Shown piece after piece: positions 34,349 to 42,410 of a DNA stretch of 64,000 nt. The stretch is taken from NCBI GenBank assembly GCA_050011315.1, contig JBEKJI010000007.1:1-64000 (forward strand). The letters run 5' to 3'. This DNA is from Fen-549 sp050011315. Its GTDB lineage: Bacteria; Actinomycetota; Thermoleophilia; Gaiellales; Gaiellaceae. The notes beneath the pieces were generated by a model. The model was not told the origin of the DNA, did not search any database, and saw only the letters and a program-made list of their open reading frames with translations. The position numbers were made by a program, and so were the translations under genes. Within the stretch, counting starts at the first letter, position 1. Each line of letters begins with the position of its first letter.

Positions 34349-34592
34349 ATATCCCTCGAAGGGGTGATACGGGCGGCTCCGGTAGGCCGCTCTCGGGCCT
34401 TATCTGCGCCCGAATGCCGCTTTCTCTCGCTCGAACCGGCCCGAAAGGCCAGGAAGGACGAGGGGCGGCAACGTAGAAGGCGTGAGGGACTTATCGGGTC
34501 ACCGGCGTGTAGCGACCGGTAGAGCCAAACGAGTACACCCCTTCATCCCTCCCACCACCTGAGGAGCCTCCCCGCGGGGCTCCTCAGGATTT
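34349..34592 (+). ncRNA. Possible structured RNA ending in an intrinsic terminator
   Basis: A non-coding stretch with several GC-rich local stems (GGCGGC...GCCGC near 34370; GGCCCGAAAGGCC near 34438) that ends in a strong terminator: CCTGAGGAGCC (34558-34568) with GGCTCCTCAGG (34578-34588), then ATTT. I could not match RNase P, SRP, tmRNA or 6S consensus. It may simply be the 3' region of the small acidic gene. Confidence 0.3.
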
Positions 34593-34715
34593 AAGCCCTA
34601 GGCGATCGCGATCGCGCGCTACGAGGTACCCTTTTTGGGTTAAAGAGCTAAGCAGAGAAAGCCGATCCTATTGCCGTTGTCACCGTTTGCGTCCGCGCGT
34701 TGGAGGTGGGTCAAT

Positions 34716-35783
34716 ATGCGGCGAGCCAGCCGTGGGTTCCTTCGTCTTTTCGTTTTGGGATGTGTTGTGGCCTTGAGCGGCTTGTTCGCGGCCCAGGCAA
34801 GCGCATCGCAGCTCATCAGTAACGTCCCAACTCGCATCGACACGCGCACCGTAAGTATCAAAGTGAACAAAAAGGGGCTCGCCTTGCTCACCTTCAAGGT
34901 CAAGGGTCGCGTGCAGCACATACTCGCGCGCGGCGCGATCAACGCGCGCCCGCCCCTCAAGGGCGGCAAACAGGTGAAGTTCCAGCTCGACTACAAGGGC
35001 GGCTGGGGTTTCTTCCACGACGCCAAGTACTGGAAGAATCACTTCGGAGCGAACATCTGCGGTCCCTACACTCCGGACACGGGGACCACCACAACGACCA
35101 CCACCACCACAGGGACCAACCCAGGGGACTACACACAGGGCGACACTCCGAGCAACACCCAGCCCGAAAAATCGGGCAAGCTAGATCCGCGCATCCTCAT
35201 CTACGCCTGCACGACACCCGACGGCTCCCACTGGGCACTCCAGAGCTGGCAGCGCCGGCTCCGCTGCTACGGGCAGACGAACAAGGCCTACAACAAGGTC
35301 TGGGAGCTGCGCTTGGCACACTGGAACACCGAGCTTCCGAAGCTTGAGATCAAGTTCGACTGGCAGTCGTGGGGCACCCGGCACTACGATCACCTCTGGG
35401 GACGGTTCACCTATCTGGGTAAACCTGTCTACGGCTTCAAGAGCACCAAGGCCGGCGCACCCCTCGACGACTGGGGCCGCAACGTGTACCTCGAAACCTT
35501 CAACTCCCCTTACGGTCCGGGTTGGAGGCACGAGAACGCCTTCCTCACCCATAGGCCGACCAGCGCCTTCTGCTACGTCGTAACCAAACACAAAACCGCA
35601 TCCCGCACGTTCCCGGCCGGTGCGGGAGAGAAGTACCGCGCCACGGTCGTTGGGCCCGGGGTAGCTCCCGACGTCACCTGGGAGGGAAATGAGCCCGGCC
35701 CATACGATTCAGTGCTAGACGCGCAGGCGAATGCACAGCAGCGGATAGATCTCGCAGGCGACTCGGCTTGCCAGATCAGATGA
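34716..35783 (+). CDS. Secreted protein with Thr-rich linker
   Basis: 355 aa. Signal peptide about 1-30 (RLFVLGCVVALSGLFAAQASA). An ~85-residue beta domain (ISNVPTRIDTRTVSIKV...) and a linker of consecutive threonines (about residues 127-134) follow. The C-terminal ~200-residue domain has the patterns YACTTPDGSHWALQSWQRRL, HWNTELPKLEI and FNSPYGPGWRHENAF, and scattered cysteines. No known catalytic motif. GGAGGTG lies 7-13 nt upstream of the ATG at 34716, which fixes the start. Typical of secreted proteins in this class of actinobacteria. Confidence 0.85.
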   Translation: MRRASRGFLRLFVLGCVVALSGLFAAQASASQLISNVPTRIDTRTVSIKVNKKGLALLTFKVKGRVQHILARGAINARPPLKGGKQVKFQLDYKGGWGFFHDAKYWKNHFGANICGPYTPDTGTTTTTTTTTGTNPGDYTQGDTPSNTQPEKSGKLDPRILIYACTTPDGSHWALQSWQRRLRCYGQTNKAYNKVWELRLAHWNTELPKLEIKFDWQSWGTRHYDHLWGRFTYLGKPVYGFKSTKAGAPLDDWGRNVYLETFNSPYGPGWRHENAFLTHRPTSAFCYVVTKHKTASRTFPAGAGEKYRATVVGPGVAPDVTWEGNEPGPYDSVLDAQANAQQRIDLAGDSACQIR

Positions 35784-35858
35784 CGGCGCCCGGCGAAACG
35801 GGCTGACCGCCGCCAACCTATCCGACTGCCGGTCGCGACTCGACCGTATGATCGAGGC

Positions 35859-36530
35859 GTGATCGAGCGCGCGCGAGCCGAAATCGAGGCGATCGTCTTC
35901 GATCTCGACGGCGTTCTCGTCGACAGCGAGGAGATCTGGGACGAAGCGCGCCGGATGCTGGCGCAGGAGCGCGGCCTCGCCTGGCCCGAAAGCGCACAAC
36001 GCGACATGATGGGCATGAGCTCGGGCGAATGGTCGCGCTACATACACGAGCGGATCGGTCTCGAGGAATCTCCCGAGGAGATCTCAACGGAGGTCGTGCG
36101 TCGGCTCGAGCAGATCTACCGGCGGCACCTGCCTTTACTCGAAGGCGCCGTCGAGGCGGTCGAGCGCATGTCGGAGCGGTTCCGGCTCGGCCTGGCCTCG
36201 TCCTCGAACAGGCCGATCATCGACCTCGTTTTAGAGCTGGCGGGCGTCGCCGGCGAGTTCGAGGTCACGGTTTCCTCCGAGGAGGTCGAGCGCGGAAAGC
36301 CTGCTCCCGACGTCTACCTCGAGGTGCTCCGGCGCATGGCGGTCGCGCCCGAGCGAGCCGCGGCGATCGAGGACTCGACGAACGGGCTTCTCTCCGCGAA
36401 GGCGGCCGGCGTGCTCGTGGTGGCCGTTCCCAACCCGGCGTTCCCGCCGCGCGCCGACGCGCTCGCCGCGGCCGACGTCGTGCTCAACTCGCTGGCCGAG
36501 CTGACGCCGGCGACAGTTCTCAGTGCGTGA
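35859..36530 (+). CDS. HAD-superfamily phosphatase, beta-phosphoglucomutase-like
   Basis: 223 aa. Motif I is IVFDLDGVLVDSE with the DxDGVLVDSE signature of beta-PGM/CbbY/phosphatase relatives. Helical cap about residues 25-85, motif II LGLASSSN, motif III Lys in ERGKPAPDVYL, motif IV IEDSTNG. The GKPAPD and EDS signatures are shared by sugar phosphatases and phosphoglucomutases, so the reaction is open. GTG start at 35859. Ends in an 11-bp overlap with the convergent purH-type gene. Confidence 0.9.
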   Translation: MIERARAEIEAIVFDLDGVLVDSEEIWDEARRMLAQERGLAWPESAQRDMMGMSSGEWSRYIHERIGLEESPEEISTEVVRRLEQIYRRHLPLLEGAVEAVERMSERFRLGLASSSNRPIIDLVLELAGVAGEFEVTVSSEEVERGKPAPDVYLEVLRRMAVAPERAAAIEDSTNGLLSAKAAGVLVVAVPNPAFPPRADALAAADVVLNSLAELTPATVLSA

Positions 36531-37701
36531 ACAGGCGCACGCCGGTACAGGTCATGAGCAGGCCGTACTCGTTCGCCGCCTCGGTTACCTCGCCGTCGCG
36601 GATCGAGCCGCCCGTCTGTGCCACATAGCCGACACCGACCGCGGCCGCCCGGTCGATCGTGTCACGGAAAGGTATGAAGGCGTCCGAGCTGAGCGACATT
36701 CCCTCGAGCCTGGCCAGCGAGTCGCTGCGCTGCTCGGGCGTGAGCGAACGCGGCTCCTGTGAGAAAGACGCGAGCCATGCCTCGCGCTCCTTAGCCGTCA
36801 TCTCGCCGCGCAGATAGAGGTCGATCGCGTTGTCGCGCTCGGGGCGCCCGATACCTTCGCGGAAGGGCAGCGCCTGCACGAGCGGGCTGCGCCGCAGGTG
36901 CCAGAGCTGAGCCTTGTTCGCGGCCAGCTGAACGCAGTGGATACGCGACTGCTGGCCGCAGCCGACTCCGACGAGCTGACCACCCAAGGCGATCGTGATC
37001 GAGTTCGACTGGGTGTACTTGAGCGCGATCGTGGCCAGCAAGAGGTCGCGGGCCGCTTCGTCGGGAAGCTCGCGGTTCTCGGTCACGATCCCGGCGCGCA
37101 GATCGTCGATGGTCAGACGGGCGTCGTTGAGCGGCTGCTCGAGTGTGACGCCGAGCAGATCGCGGCGCTCTATCTTCGGCAGGCCGACCTCCGGATCGGC
37201 CTCGAGCACGAGGTAGTTGCCGCGCTTCTTCTCTTTCAGGAGCTCCAACGCCGCCGGCTCGTAGCCGGGCGCGATCACGGCGTCCGACACCTCTTGGGCA
37301 AGCAGAGCGGCGGCCGGCTCGTCGACGACATCGCTGATGGCCACGCAGTCGCCGAAAGAGCAAAGGCGGTCGGCGCCGCGGGCACGTGCGTAGGCGTTTG
37401 CGACCGGGCTCAGCTCCAGGTCACCGACGAAGTACGACTCCCTCAGATCGTCGGGAAGCGGCACGCCGAGACCGGCGCCGGCAGGGCTCAGGTGCTTGTA
37501 TGACGCCGCCGCGGGTAGCTCGAGTCCCTCGCGTAGCTCACGGACGAGGTTCCAGGCCAGAAGCGCGTCGAGGACGTTGATCGCGCTCGGAGCACCGTTG
37601 AGCACGCGGAAGGGAAGCTTCTCGCCCGCCGTCAGCACCGCTGCAGGTTTCTGGTGCGGGTTGGTTCCGTAGCGAAGCTCGAGTCGCGCCTGGGTTGCCA
37701 T
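36520..37701 (-). CDS. purH: AICAR transformylase (stand-alone PurH C-terminal domain)
   Basis: 393 aa that match only the formyltransferase half of PurH; the N-terminal IMP cyclohydrolase domain is absent. Visible marks: LRYGTNPHQKPA at the start, SYKHLSPAGAGLG with the catalytic Lys-His pair, TQSNSITIALGGQLVGVGCGQQSR, and SDAFIPFRDTIDRAAAVGV near the end. It transfers the formyl group of 10-formyl-THF to AICAR. ATG at 37701 with AGGAGGG 6-12 nt upstream, so it is not a truncated bifunctional gene. A separate cyclohydrolase must be encoded elsewhere. Confidence 0.92.
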   Translation of the reverse strand: MATQARLELRYGTNPHQKPAAVLTAGEKLPFRVLNGAPSAINVLDALLAWNLVRELREGLELPAAASYKHLSPAGAGLGVPLPDDLRESYFVGDLELSPVANAYARARGADRLCSFGDCVAISDVVDEPAAALLAQEVSDAVIAPGYEPAALELLKEKKRGNYLVLEADPEVGLPKIERRDLLGVTLEQPLNDARLTIDDLRAGIVTENRELPDEAARDLLLATIALKYTQSNSITIALGGQLVGVGCGQQSRIHCVQLAANKAQLWHLRRSPLVQALPFREGIGRPERDNAIDLYLRGEMTAKEREAWLASFSQEPRSLTPEQRSDSLARLEGMSLSSDAFIPFRDTIDRAAAVGVGYVAQTGGSIRDGEVTEAANEYGLLMTCTGVRLFTH

Positions 37702-37933
37702 CAGAGCCCTCCTTGGGATCGTCGGTTCAGTGCCCAGGCGCTCGGCATCGCTCCCCGCAGCTCCCCGGTGGTCGATTCCACCTCGTAGCGCCAGTCGCGG
37801 CGGGACCCCATTGTCCCACATCGGCCCGCGGTCGGATCGATCAGATCTCTCCATTTGCAGTCGGTGAGTCTGGTACAGAGTTTTCTTGCGCTGATACCCG
37901 CCGGGGTAGTGGCAACTCGCGTTCTCGGGGCGC

Positions 37934-38000
37934 CGCTGGTGGTGCGAGCCCGGAGGGGATAGTGCTCCGCACAGACCCGGAGAGGATCGTGCCGCCAGCG
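37934..38000. repeat. Dispersed hairpin element B, copy 2
   Basis: Inverted arms CGCTGGTGG/CCGCCAGCG. The 3' half is identical with copy 1 at 28400-28467. It lies in the 363-bp gap between the AICAR transformylase start and the fabF end, which otherwise shows no gene. Confidence 0.6.
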
Positions 38001-38064
38001 GCGTCAAGACGTCCCGGCGCCGAGCAGTCAAACAGGTGTCTCTACGGCTGGCCGAGAGAGCGAG

Positions 38065-39294
38065 CTATACCCTGCCGAGGAGCACACAGCCGTTATGGCC
38101 GCCGAGTCCCATCCCGTTCGAGATCGCGTAGGCGAGCGCGGCTTCGCGTGCCTCGTTGGGCACGTAGTCGAGGTCGCAGTCGGGATCGGGGTGCTGGTAG
38201 TTGATCGTCGGCGGGATGACGCCGTGTTTCAGCGCCAGCACGCAGGCCATTGCCTCGATCGCGCCGGCGGCGCCCAGGCAGTGGCCCAGCATCGACTTGG
38301 TCGAGGAAACCGCGAGCTTGTAGGCATGTTCGCCGAAGGCCGCCTTGATCGCCTTGGTCTCGGCGGCGTCGCCGAGCGGAGTCGAGGTGCCGTGGGCGTT
38401 GATGTAGCCCACCTGCTCGGGCTCGATGCCTCCGGCCACGAGGGCTTCGCTCATCATGCGCGCAATTCCGGTCGCCTCGGGATCGGGCTGAGCGATGTGG
38501 AAGGCGTCGTTCGAGGCGCCGTAGGAGAGGACCTCGGCGTAGATCTGCGCTCCGCGCGCGCGCGCCGCTTCCAGCTCCTCGAGCACGAGGATGCCGGCGC
38601 CCTCGCCGATTACGAAGCCCTCACGGGTCGCGTCGAAGGGGCGCGAGGCGCGCGGCGGGTATTCCTCCTCGGCGGCGAGCCCGCGCATGCTGCAAAAGCC
38701 CGCGAGGACGAGCGGCGTCAGAGCGGCCTCGGCGCCGCCGGCGAGAATGGCGTCGGCAGCGCCGCGGCGAACGATCTCGGCGCCCTCGCCGATCGTGTAG
38801 GAGCCGGTCGCGCAGGCGGCGACTCCAGCGAAGTTGACGCCTTTGAAGCCGAAAGCGATGGCAAGCTGGCCGCTGGCCGCGTCGGTGAGGACGCTGGGGA
38901 TGAACCAGGGCGCCACGCGACTCGGGCCGCGCTCGAGCCGTGTCTGCTCCTGAGTGGCGATGCCGCCGATGTCGCCCACTGCCGAGCCGAGAACGATTCC
39001 GATCCGCTCCGGCGCGTAGGCGCCGAGCAGGCCGGCATCGTCCACCGCCTCTTTACCGGCGGCCAACGAGAACTGCGTATAGCGCGCGAGCTTGCGCAGC
39101 TCCTTGGGCGGCGCCAGGCCGGCCGAATCGAAGTCCTTGACCTCGGCGGCGATACGAACGGGGTAGTCGCTCGCATCGAAGGCTTGGATGAAGTCGATCC
39201 CGCTCTTCCCGGCGACGAGTCCGTCCCAGGTCGTGGCGACATCGTTCCCAAGCGGAGTAACCGCACCGAGTCCGGTGACGACAACGCGACGCAT
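38065..39294 (-). CDS. fabF: 3-oxoacyl-ACP synthase II
   Basis: 409-aa condensing enzyme of fatty acid elongation. The catalytic Cys lies in GVAACATGSYTIG, and the two His in NAHGTSTPLGD and MLGHCLGAAGAIEA, with the full thiolase-fold length. The ATG at 39294 gives the standard MRRVVVTGLGAVTPLG. A TTG two codons earlier is possible. No acyl carrier protein gene lies next to it. Confidence 0.95.
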   Translation of the reverse strand: MRRVVVTGLGAVTPLGNDVATTWDGLVAGKSGIDFIQAFDASDYPVRIAAEVKDFDSAGLAPPKELRKLARYTQFSLAAGKEAVDDAGLLGAYAPERIGIVLGSAVGDIGGIATQEQTRLERGPSRVAPWFIPSVLTDAASGQLAIAFGFKGVNFAGVAACATGSYTIGEGAEIVRRGAADAILAGGAEAALTPLVLAGFCSMRGLAAEEEYPPRASRPFDATREGFVIGEGAGILVLEELEAARARGAQIYAEVLSYGASNDAFHIAQPDPEATGIARMMSEALVAGGIEPEQVGYINAHGTSTPLGDAAETKAIKAAFGEHAYKLAVSSTKSMLGHCLGAAGAIEAMACVLALKHGVIPPTINYQHPDPDCDLDYVPNEAREAALAYAISNGMGLGGHNGCVLLGRV

Positions 39295-39404
39295 GGCCAA
39301 ACTCTAGTCGAGGCGCTCGCCCGGGCGAGGAGCCTGCCAGCGTCGCTTCGGCGCACCGCCAAGCTACCGCGCTCCGGCGCCGAGGACGTATCCTGAGTAG
39401 GACG

Positions 39405-39698
39405 ATGATCGACGAACATCCTCAAGGACTCGACCTCTCGCTGGAGCCGCTGGACGATTACGTCGTCATCCAACCCTCCGACGAGGAAACCGAGACGCGC
39501 GCCGGCCTGATCATCCCCGCCAGCGCCGACAACACCTGCCAATCGGGTGTTGTGATCGCGGTCGGCGCCGACGCCGAGAGCGTCGAGCCCGGCGACAAGG
39601 TTCTCTTCCCCAGGGACGCCGGCCACGAGGTGCGACTGGCCGGAACCGCGGTGCGGGTCATACGCCGCCGCGAGCTGATCGCGCGCATCCACGACTGA
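39405..39698 (+). CDS. groES: Co-chaperonin GroES
   Basis: 97-aa GroES. LEPLDDYVVIQPSDEE begins the barrel, ETRAGLIIPASAD is the mobile loop region, and GDKVLFPRDAGHEV and RRRELIARI complete it. No groEL follows; the gene is flanked downstream by two palindromes. Solo groES genes apart from groEL occur in actinobacteria with several chaperonin genes. A ~10-residue N-terminal extension precedes the usual start. Confidence 0.92.
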   Translation: MIDEHPQGLDLSLEPLDDYVVIQPSDEETETRAGLIIPASADNTCQSGVVIAVGADAESVEPGDKVLFPRDAGHEVRLAGTAVRVIRRRELIARIHD

Positions 39699-39700
39699 TA

Positions 39701-39727
39701 CCGGCGGAAATCTACGATTTCCGCCGG
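39701..39727 (+). repeat. Palindrome family C after groES
   Basis: CCGGCGGAAATC-TAC-GATTTCCGCCGG, a perfect 12-bp stem directly after the groES stop; probably a terminator. Confidence 0.75.
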
Positions 39728-39760
39728 AGAACAGAAGCGTGCGCTGAGCCGCGCCTTTGT

Positions 39761-39787
39761 CCGTCAGAAATCTGCGATTTCCGACGG
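39761..39787 (+). repeat. Palindrome family C, second copy after groES
   Basis: CCGTCAGAAATC-TGC-GATTTCCGACGG. The outer CCGTC/GACGG pairs differ from the neighbour copy by a compensated change; one inner mismatch. Confidence 0.65.
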
Positions 39788-39792
39788 CGACA

Positions 39793-39995
39793 TGAGCGGG
39801 CGCTGAGCCGCGCCTCCGGCGCTCTGCTCAGCGCGGCGTCCTAGAAGCGGGGCGGGCTGACCGTATGTTGCTTTGCCGGGTCCGGATCGAGTTGGGGACC
39901 AGCGTTGAGCGAGCCGCGCCCGCGCGTGTCGGGCGCGGCGGCACGCCGGGTATCTGCTCCCTTCGGGAGCGATCCCCCGCGAGAGCGTGGTAGGA
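39793..39995 (+). repeat. Two-copy ~200-nt structured element D, copy 1
   Basis: Starts with the inverted repeat GCGCTGAGCCGCGCC...GCTCAGCGC. It contains the hairpin 39913-39922/39930-39939 (GCCGCGCCCG) and a CTCCCTTCGGGAG tetraloop hairpin. It is aligned along its length with 41206-41410. Fills the gap between groES and the next gene. Confidence 0.7.
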
Positions 39996-40090
39996 CGGGC
40001 GCCGAGTAGTGCTTTCGAACCACCCTCTCTGCGATCTCCCGCGACAGGCTTGGGAGGTCAGGGACGCGGCGGAGCGAAGGCTCTAGCTCG

Positions 40091-40864
40091 ATGCAGGTGG
40101 CCGAATCCAATCCAAGCGTCCCGCCGAAGATCGGAACTCTCCGCGAAGGGGCACTACACGCGCAGCTCAAGGACTGGTACCGCCGCCCGGGCGACGAACT
40201 CGAGCAGCGACTCTCGGGTTACGTCGTCGACATCGTCCGCGGCGAGCTCCTGATCGAAATCCAGACGGGCGGCTTCGCACCGCTCCGGCGTAAGCTCGAT
40301 GTCCTCACACGCGAGCATCCGGTTCGGATCGTGGCTCCCGTGGCGCGCGAGCGCAGAATCGTTCGCCTCTCGAGCGAGGGCGAGATCCTCTCCGCCCGCC
40401 GCTCTCCCAGGCACGGCAGGGTCGAGGATGTCTTTTCCCGCCTGGTCAGCATCCCCACGCTGCTCTGCCGACCGCGACTCGAGATCGAGATCCTGTTGAC
40501 CGAGGAAGACGAGCTGCGCGTCCTCCGGCCAGGGAAAGCATTCAGACGCCATGGCTGGGTCGTCAGCGGACGGTCACTTTCGGCGGTCGCCGACTGCATC
40601 CGTATCGCCGGGCCCGAGGACGCGGCGGCGCTGTTGCCGTCACGGCTCCCCGAGTCGTTCGACACCGCGGACCTCGCCGAAGCGGCCGCGATCACTCGCC
40701 GGCTCGCGCAACAGATGACCTACTGCTTACGCGCCATGGGAATGCTCGAAATAACCGGCGACCGCCGCCGCGCGCACGTCTACCGGCGCACAACCGCCGA
40801 TTCGCGACTCGCATCGCATTCGCTGGAGAAACGTCCCAGAAAGAGCGAAGCCCGCCTCGCATAA
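40091..40864 (+). CDS. Conserved hypothetical, nuclease-like fold plus helical C terminus
   Basis: 257 aa. The first half carries GYVVDIVRGELLIEIQTGGF at about residues 44-63, where D, E and Q are placed as in PD-(D/E)xK-type nucleases (D...ExQ). The second half has DVFSRLVSIPTL and a helical region ending RRLAQQMTYCLRAMGMLEI, probably a winged helix. I know similar uncharacterised proteins from Thermoleophilia. Role unknown; DNA repair or restriction are guesses. ATG at 40091. Confidence 0.65.
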   Translation: MQVAESNPSVPPKIGTLREGALHAQLKDWYRRPGDELEQRLSGYVVDIVRGELLIEIQTGGFAPLRRKLDVLTREHPVRIVAPVARERRIVRLSSEGEILSARRSPRHGRVEDVFSRLVSIPTLLCRPRLEIEILLTEEDELRVLRPGKAFRRHGWVVSGRSLSAVADCIRIAGPEDAAALLPSRLPESFDTADLAEAAAITRRLAQQMTYCLRAMGMLEITGDRRRAHVYRRTTADSRLASHSLEKRPRKSEARLA

Positions 40865-41042
40865 GCCGCAGACGGGCGACGCCACTTTGCCGGGATGAGG
40901 GGGGAGCCGGCTCCCTAAGTTTCGTCACTCGCGCCGCCACTGGCAGCCCTACATCGGGGGATCTTCCCTCCCCGACTCGGTCGCGACCGTTACCCCGCCG
41001 CGAGGCCTTTACCGGTGGCGTCCGCTATTGTGAGCGGCGCTC

Positions 41043-41133
41043 GGAGAAGTGGCCGAGTGGCTGAAGGCGGCGCCCTGCTAAGGCGTTAAGGGGGTCTAAT
41101 CCTCCTTCGAGGGTTCGAATCCCTCCTTCTCCG
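41043..41133 (+). tRNA. tRNA-Ser(GCT)
   Basis: Class II tRNA. Acceptor GGAGAAG/CTTCTCC, anticodon loop CTGCTAA gives GCT, long variable arm, T-loop GGTTCGAATCC, discriminator G. Confidence 0.96.
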
Positions 41134-41137
41134 AATA

Positions 41138-41198
41138 GCGGCCGGAAATCTACGATTTCCGGCCGCTTATCCGCCGAAAGTCTTGCGACTTTCGGCGG
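41138..41198 (+). repeat. Two palindromes of family C after tRNA-Ser(GCT)
   Basis: GCGGCCGGAAATC-TAC-GATTTCCGGCCGC (41138-41166, 13 bp) and CCGCCGAAAGTC-TTGC-GACTTTCGGCGG (41171-41198, 12 bp). Both perfect; the stems differ by paired changes only. Confidence 0.75.
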
Positions 41199-41205
41199 CG
41201 TTTAA

Positions 41206-41410
41206 TCAAGGCGCTGAGCCGCGCCTTCGGCGCGTTGCTCAGCGCGGTTTCCGAGGAGCGGCGCGGGCTGACCGCTGGCGCTTTGCGGGGTCAGTGCGAG
41301 TTGGCGACCGACGTTGAGCGAGCCGCAGCCGCGCTTGTCGGCTGCGGCGGCATCGCTGGGTACCTACTCTCTTCGGGAGTGATCCCCGCGAAGTGGGGGT
41401 GAGAAGGCCG
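41206..41410 (+). repeat. Two-copy structured element D, copy 2
   Basis: Aligned with 39793-39995. The hairpin 41322-41331/41339-41348 reads GCCGCAGCCG/CGGCTGCGGC, i.e. two compensatory pair changes against copy 1. The tetraloop hairpin CTCTCTTCGGGAG is kept with a G-U pair. It lies between tRNA-Ser(GCT) and tRNA-Ser(CGA). Confidence 0.7.
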
Positions 41411-41477
41411 GGGATCTAATCGCTTCGGAGTGATCCCCGGCCAAGGTCTGAGCGCTAGTCTTCGCCGAGATCAGCTC

Positions 41478-41566
41478 GGAGGGGTGGCAGAGCGGTCGAA
41501 TGCGGCGGTCTCGAAAACCGTTACCCGTCATTCGGCGGGTCGGGAGTTCGAATCTCCCCCCCTCCG
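41478..41566 (+). tRNA. tRNA-Ser(CGA), integration site of the island
   Basis: Class II tRNA. Acceptor GGAGGGG/CCCCTCC, anticodon loop TCTCGAAA gives CGA, long variable arm. The 3' part from 41508 is repeated exactly at 59291-59356. Confidence 0.96.
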
Positions 41567-41573
41567 CTTAATC
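41508..41573 (+). repeat. Left attachment repeat (66 bp)
   Basis: Identical over 66 bp with 59291-59356; overlaps the 3' part of tRNA-Ser(CGA). Confidence 0.95.
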
Positions 41574-41680
41574 AGGCAGGATCCCGCAGCAGTTGCGGGA
41601 TCCGAGCCTCTCGCTAGTACCCTGGCAGTCGATACACCTCACCGCTCAAGACCGCCCGAGACCGTCCAGACGAGGTGATG

Positions 41681-41701
41681 ACTGGCGCGCAACTGGCGCG
41701 C
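41681..41701 (+). other. Candidate integrase arm-type sites, left end
   Basis: ACTGGCGCGC twice in direct orientation with an 11-bp period, about 110 bp inside the left repeat. The same decamer pair occurs at the right end (59231-59252). Confidence 0.45.
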
Positions 41702-41816
41702 GTCGCGTTCGTTCCGTTGATTCGTCCTGAGCATTGCCATGGGCGGGCTAGCCGACTTTGCATCACCCAGAAACGCCTAGCGGGGATAGCCGGTCACAGA
41801 GTCAGACTGCCTATCG

Positions 41817-42395
41817 ATGCCCGTCTGGCTTGTCTCACTCCTGAGTGCCACCGTCGGCGCTGGGCTCGCCTACCTCGGATCGCTCCACCTGAGGCGGCTT
41901 GAGCAACGAAATGAGGAGCGGCGTGAGCGGCAGCGTGCCCTGGCTGGGTTCCTCGGGAGCCTGTACATCGTTGTCGCCCAATTGCTCGATGTCCCACCGA
42001 ATCCTCCGCCCTCGATACCCGAACGGCTGCATGAGAAGGTCGCCTCGCGTTCAGCGCGAGCACGGGCAGCGACTTGGGTTCGCACTCAGCAGGGGCTCCA
42101 GCGTTCGTTCGGAGGTGCGTTTCGTGAGCCTACGCAGAGGCTCGCTGAGGCATACGCTCGACTTCAGCTCACGCCGCTTGGCCCATCAATCCGCCAGCAG
42201 ATCGAGGAAGCAATGGCCTATGTTGAACGACTCTCAGCCACGCGTACGGAAGAAGTCAAGAAGGAGTGGCCTGACGTGCGTCGCGCACTCCTAACATCGA
42301 TCGAGGAGGCCGGAGATGGCGCCTCCGTACAAGTCGCCGAAAGCATCGGGACGCATCAGACAGTGAAGCTGAGGGAGCTTGACCGAGGAGACTAG
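41817..42395 (+). CDS. Membrane-anchored coiled protein, unknown
   Basis: 192 aa. One N-terminal membrane helix (VWLVSLLSATVGAGLAYLG) followed by a highly charged region (LRRLEQRNEERRERQRALAG) and further helices. No known motif. First gene of the island, followed 15 bp on by the nuclease-like gene on the same strand, so possibly part of one unit. ATG at 41817. Confidence 0.65.
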   Translation: MPVWLVSLLSATVGAGLAYLGSLHLRRLEQRNEERRERQRALAGFLGSLYIVVAQLLDVPPNPPPSIPERLHEKVASRSARARAATWVRTQQGLQRSFGGAFREPTQRLAEAYARLQLTPLGPSIRQQIEEAMAYVERLSATRTEEVKKEWPDVRRALLTSIEEAGDGASVQVAESIGTHQTVKLRELDRGD

Positions 42396-42410
42396 TGCGC
42401 AATCGACACC

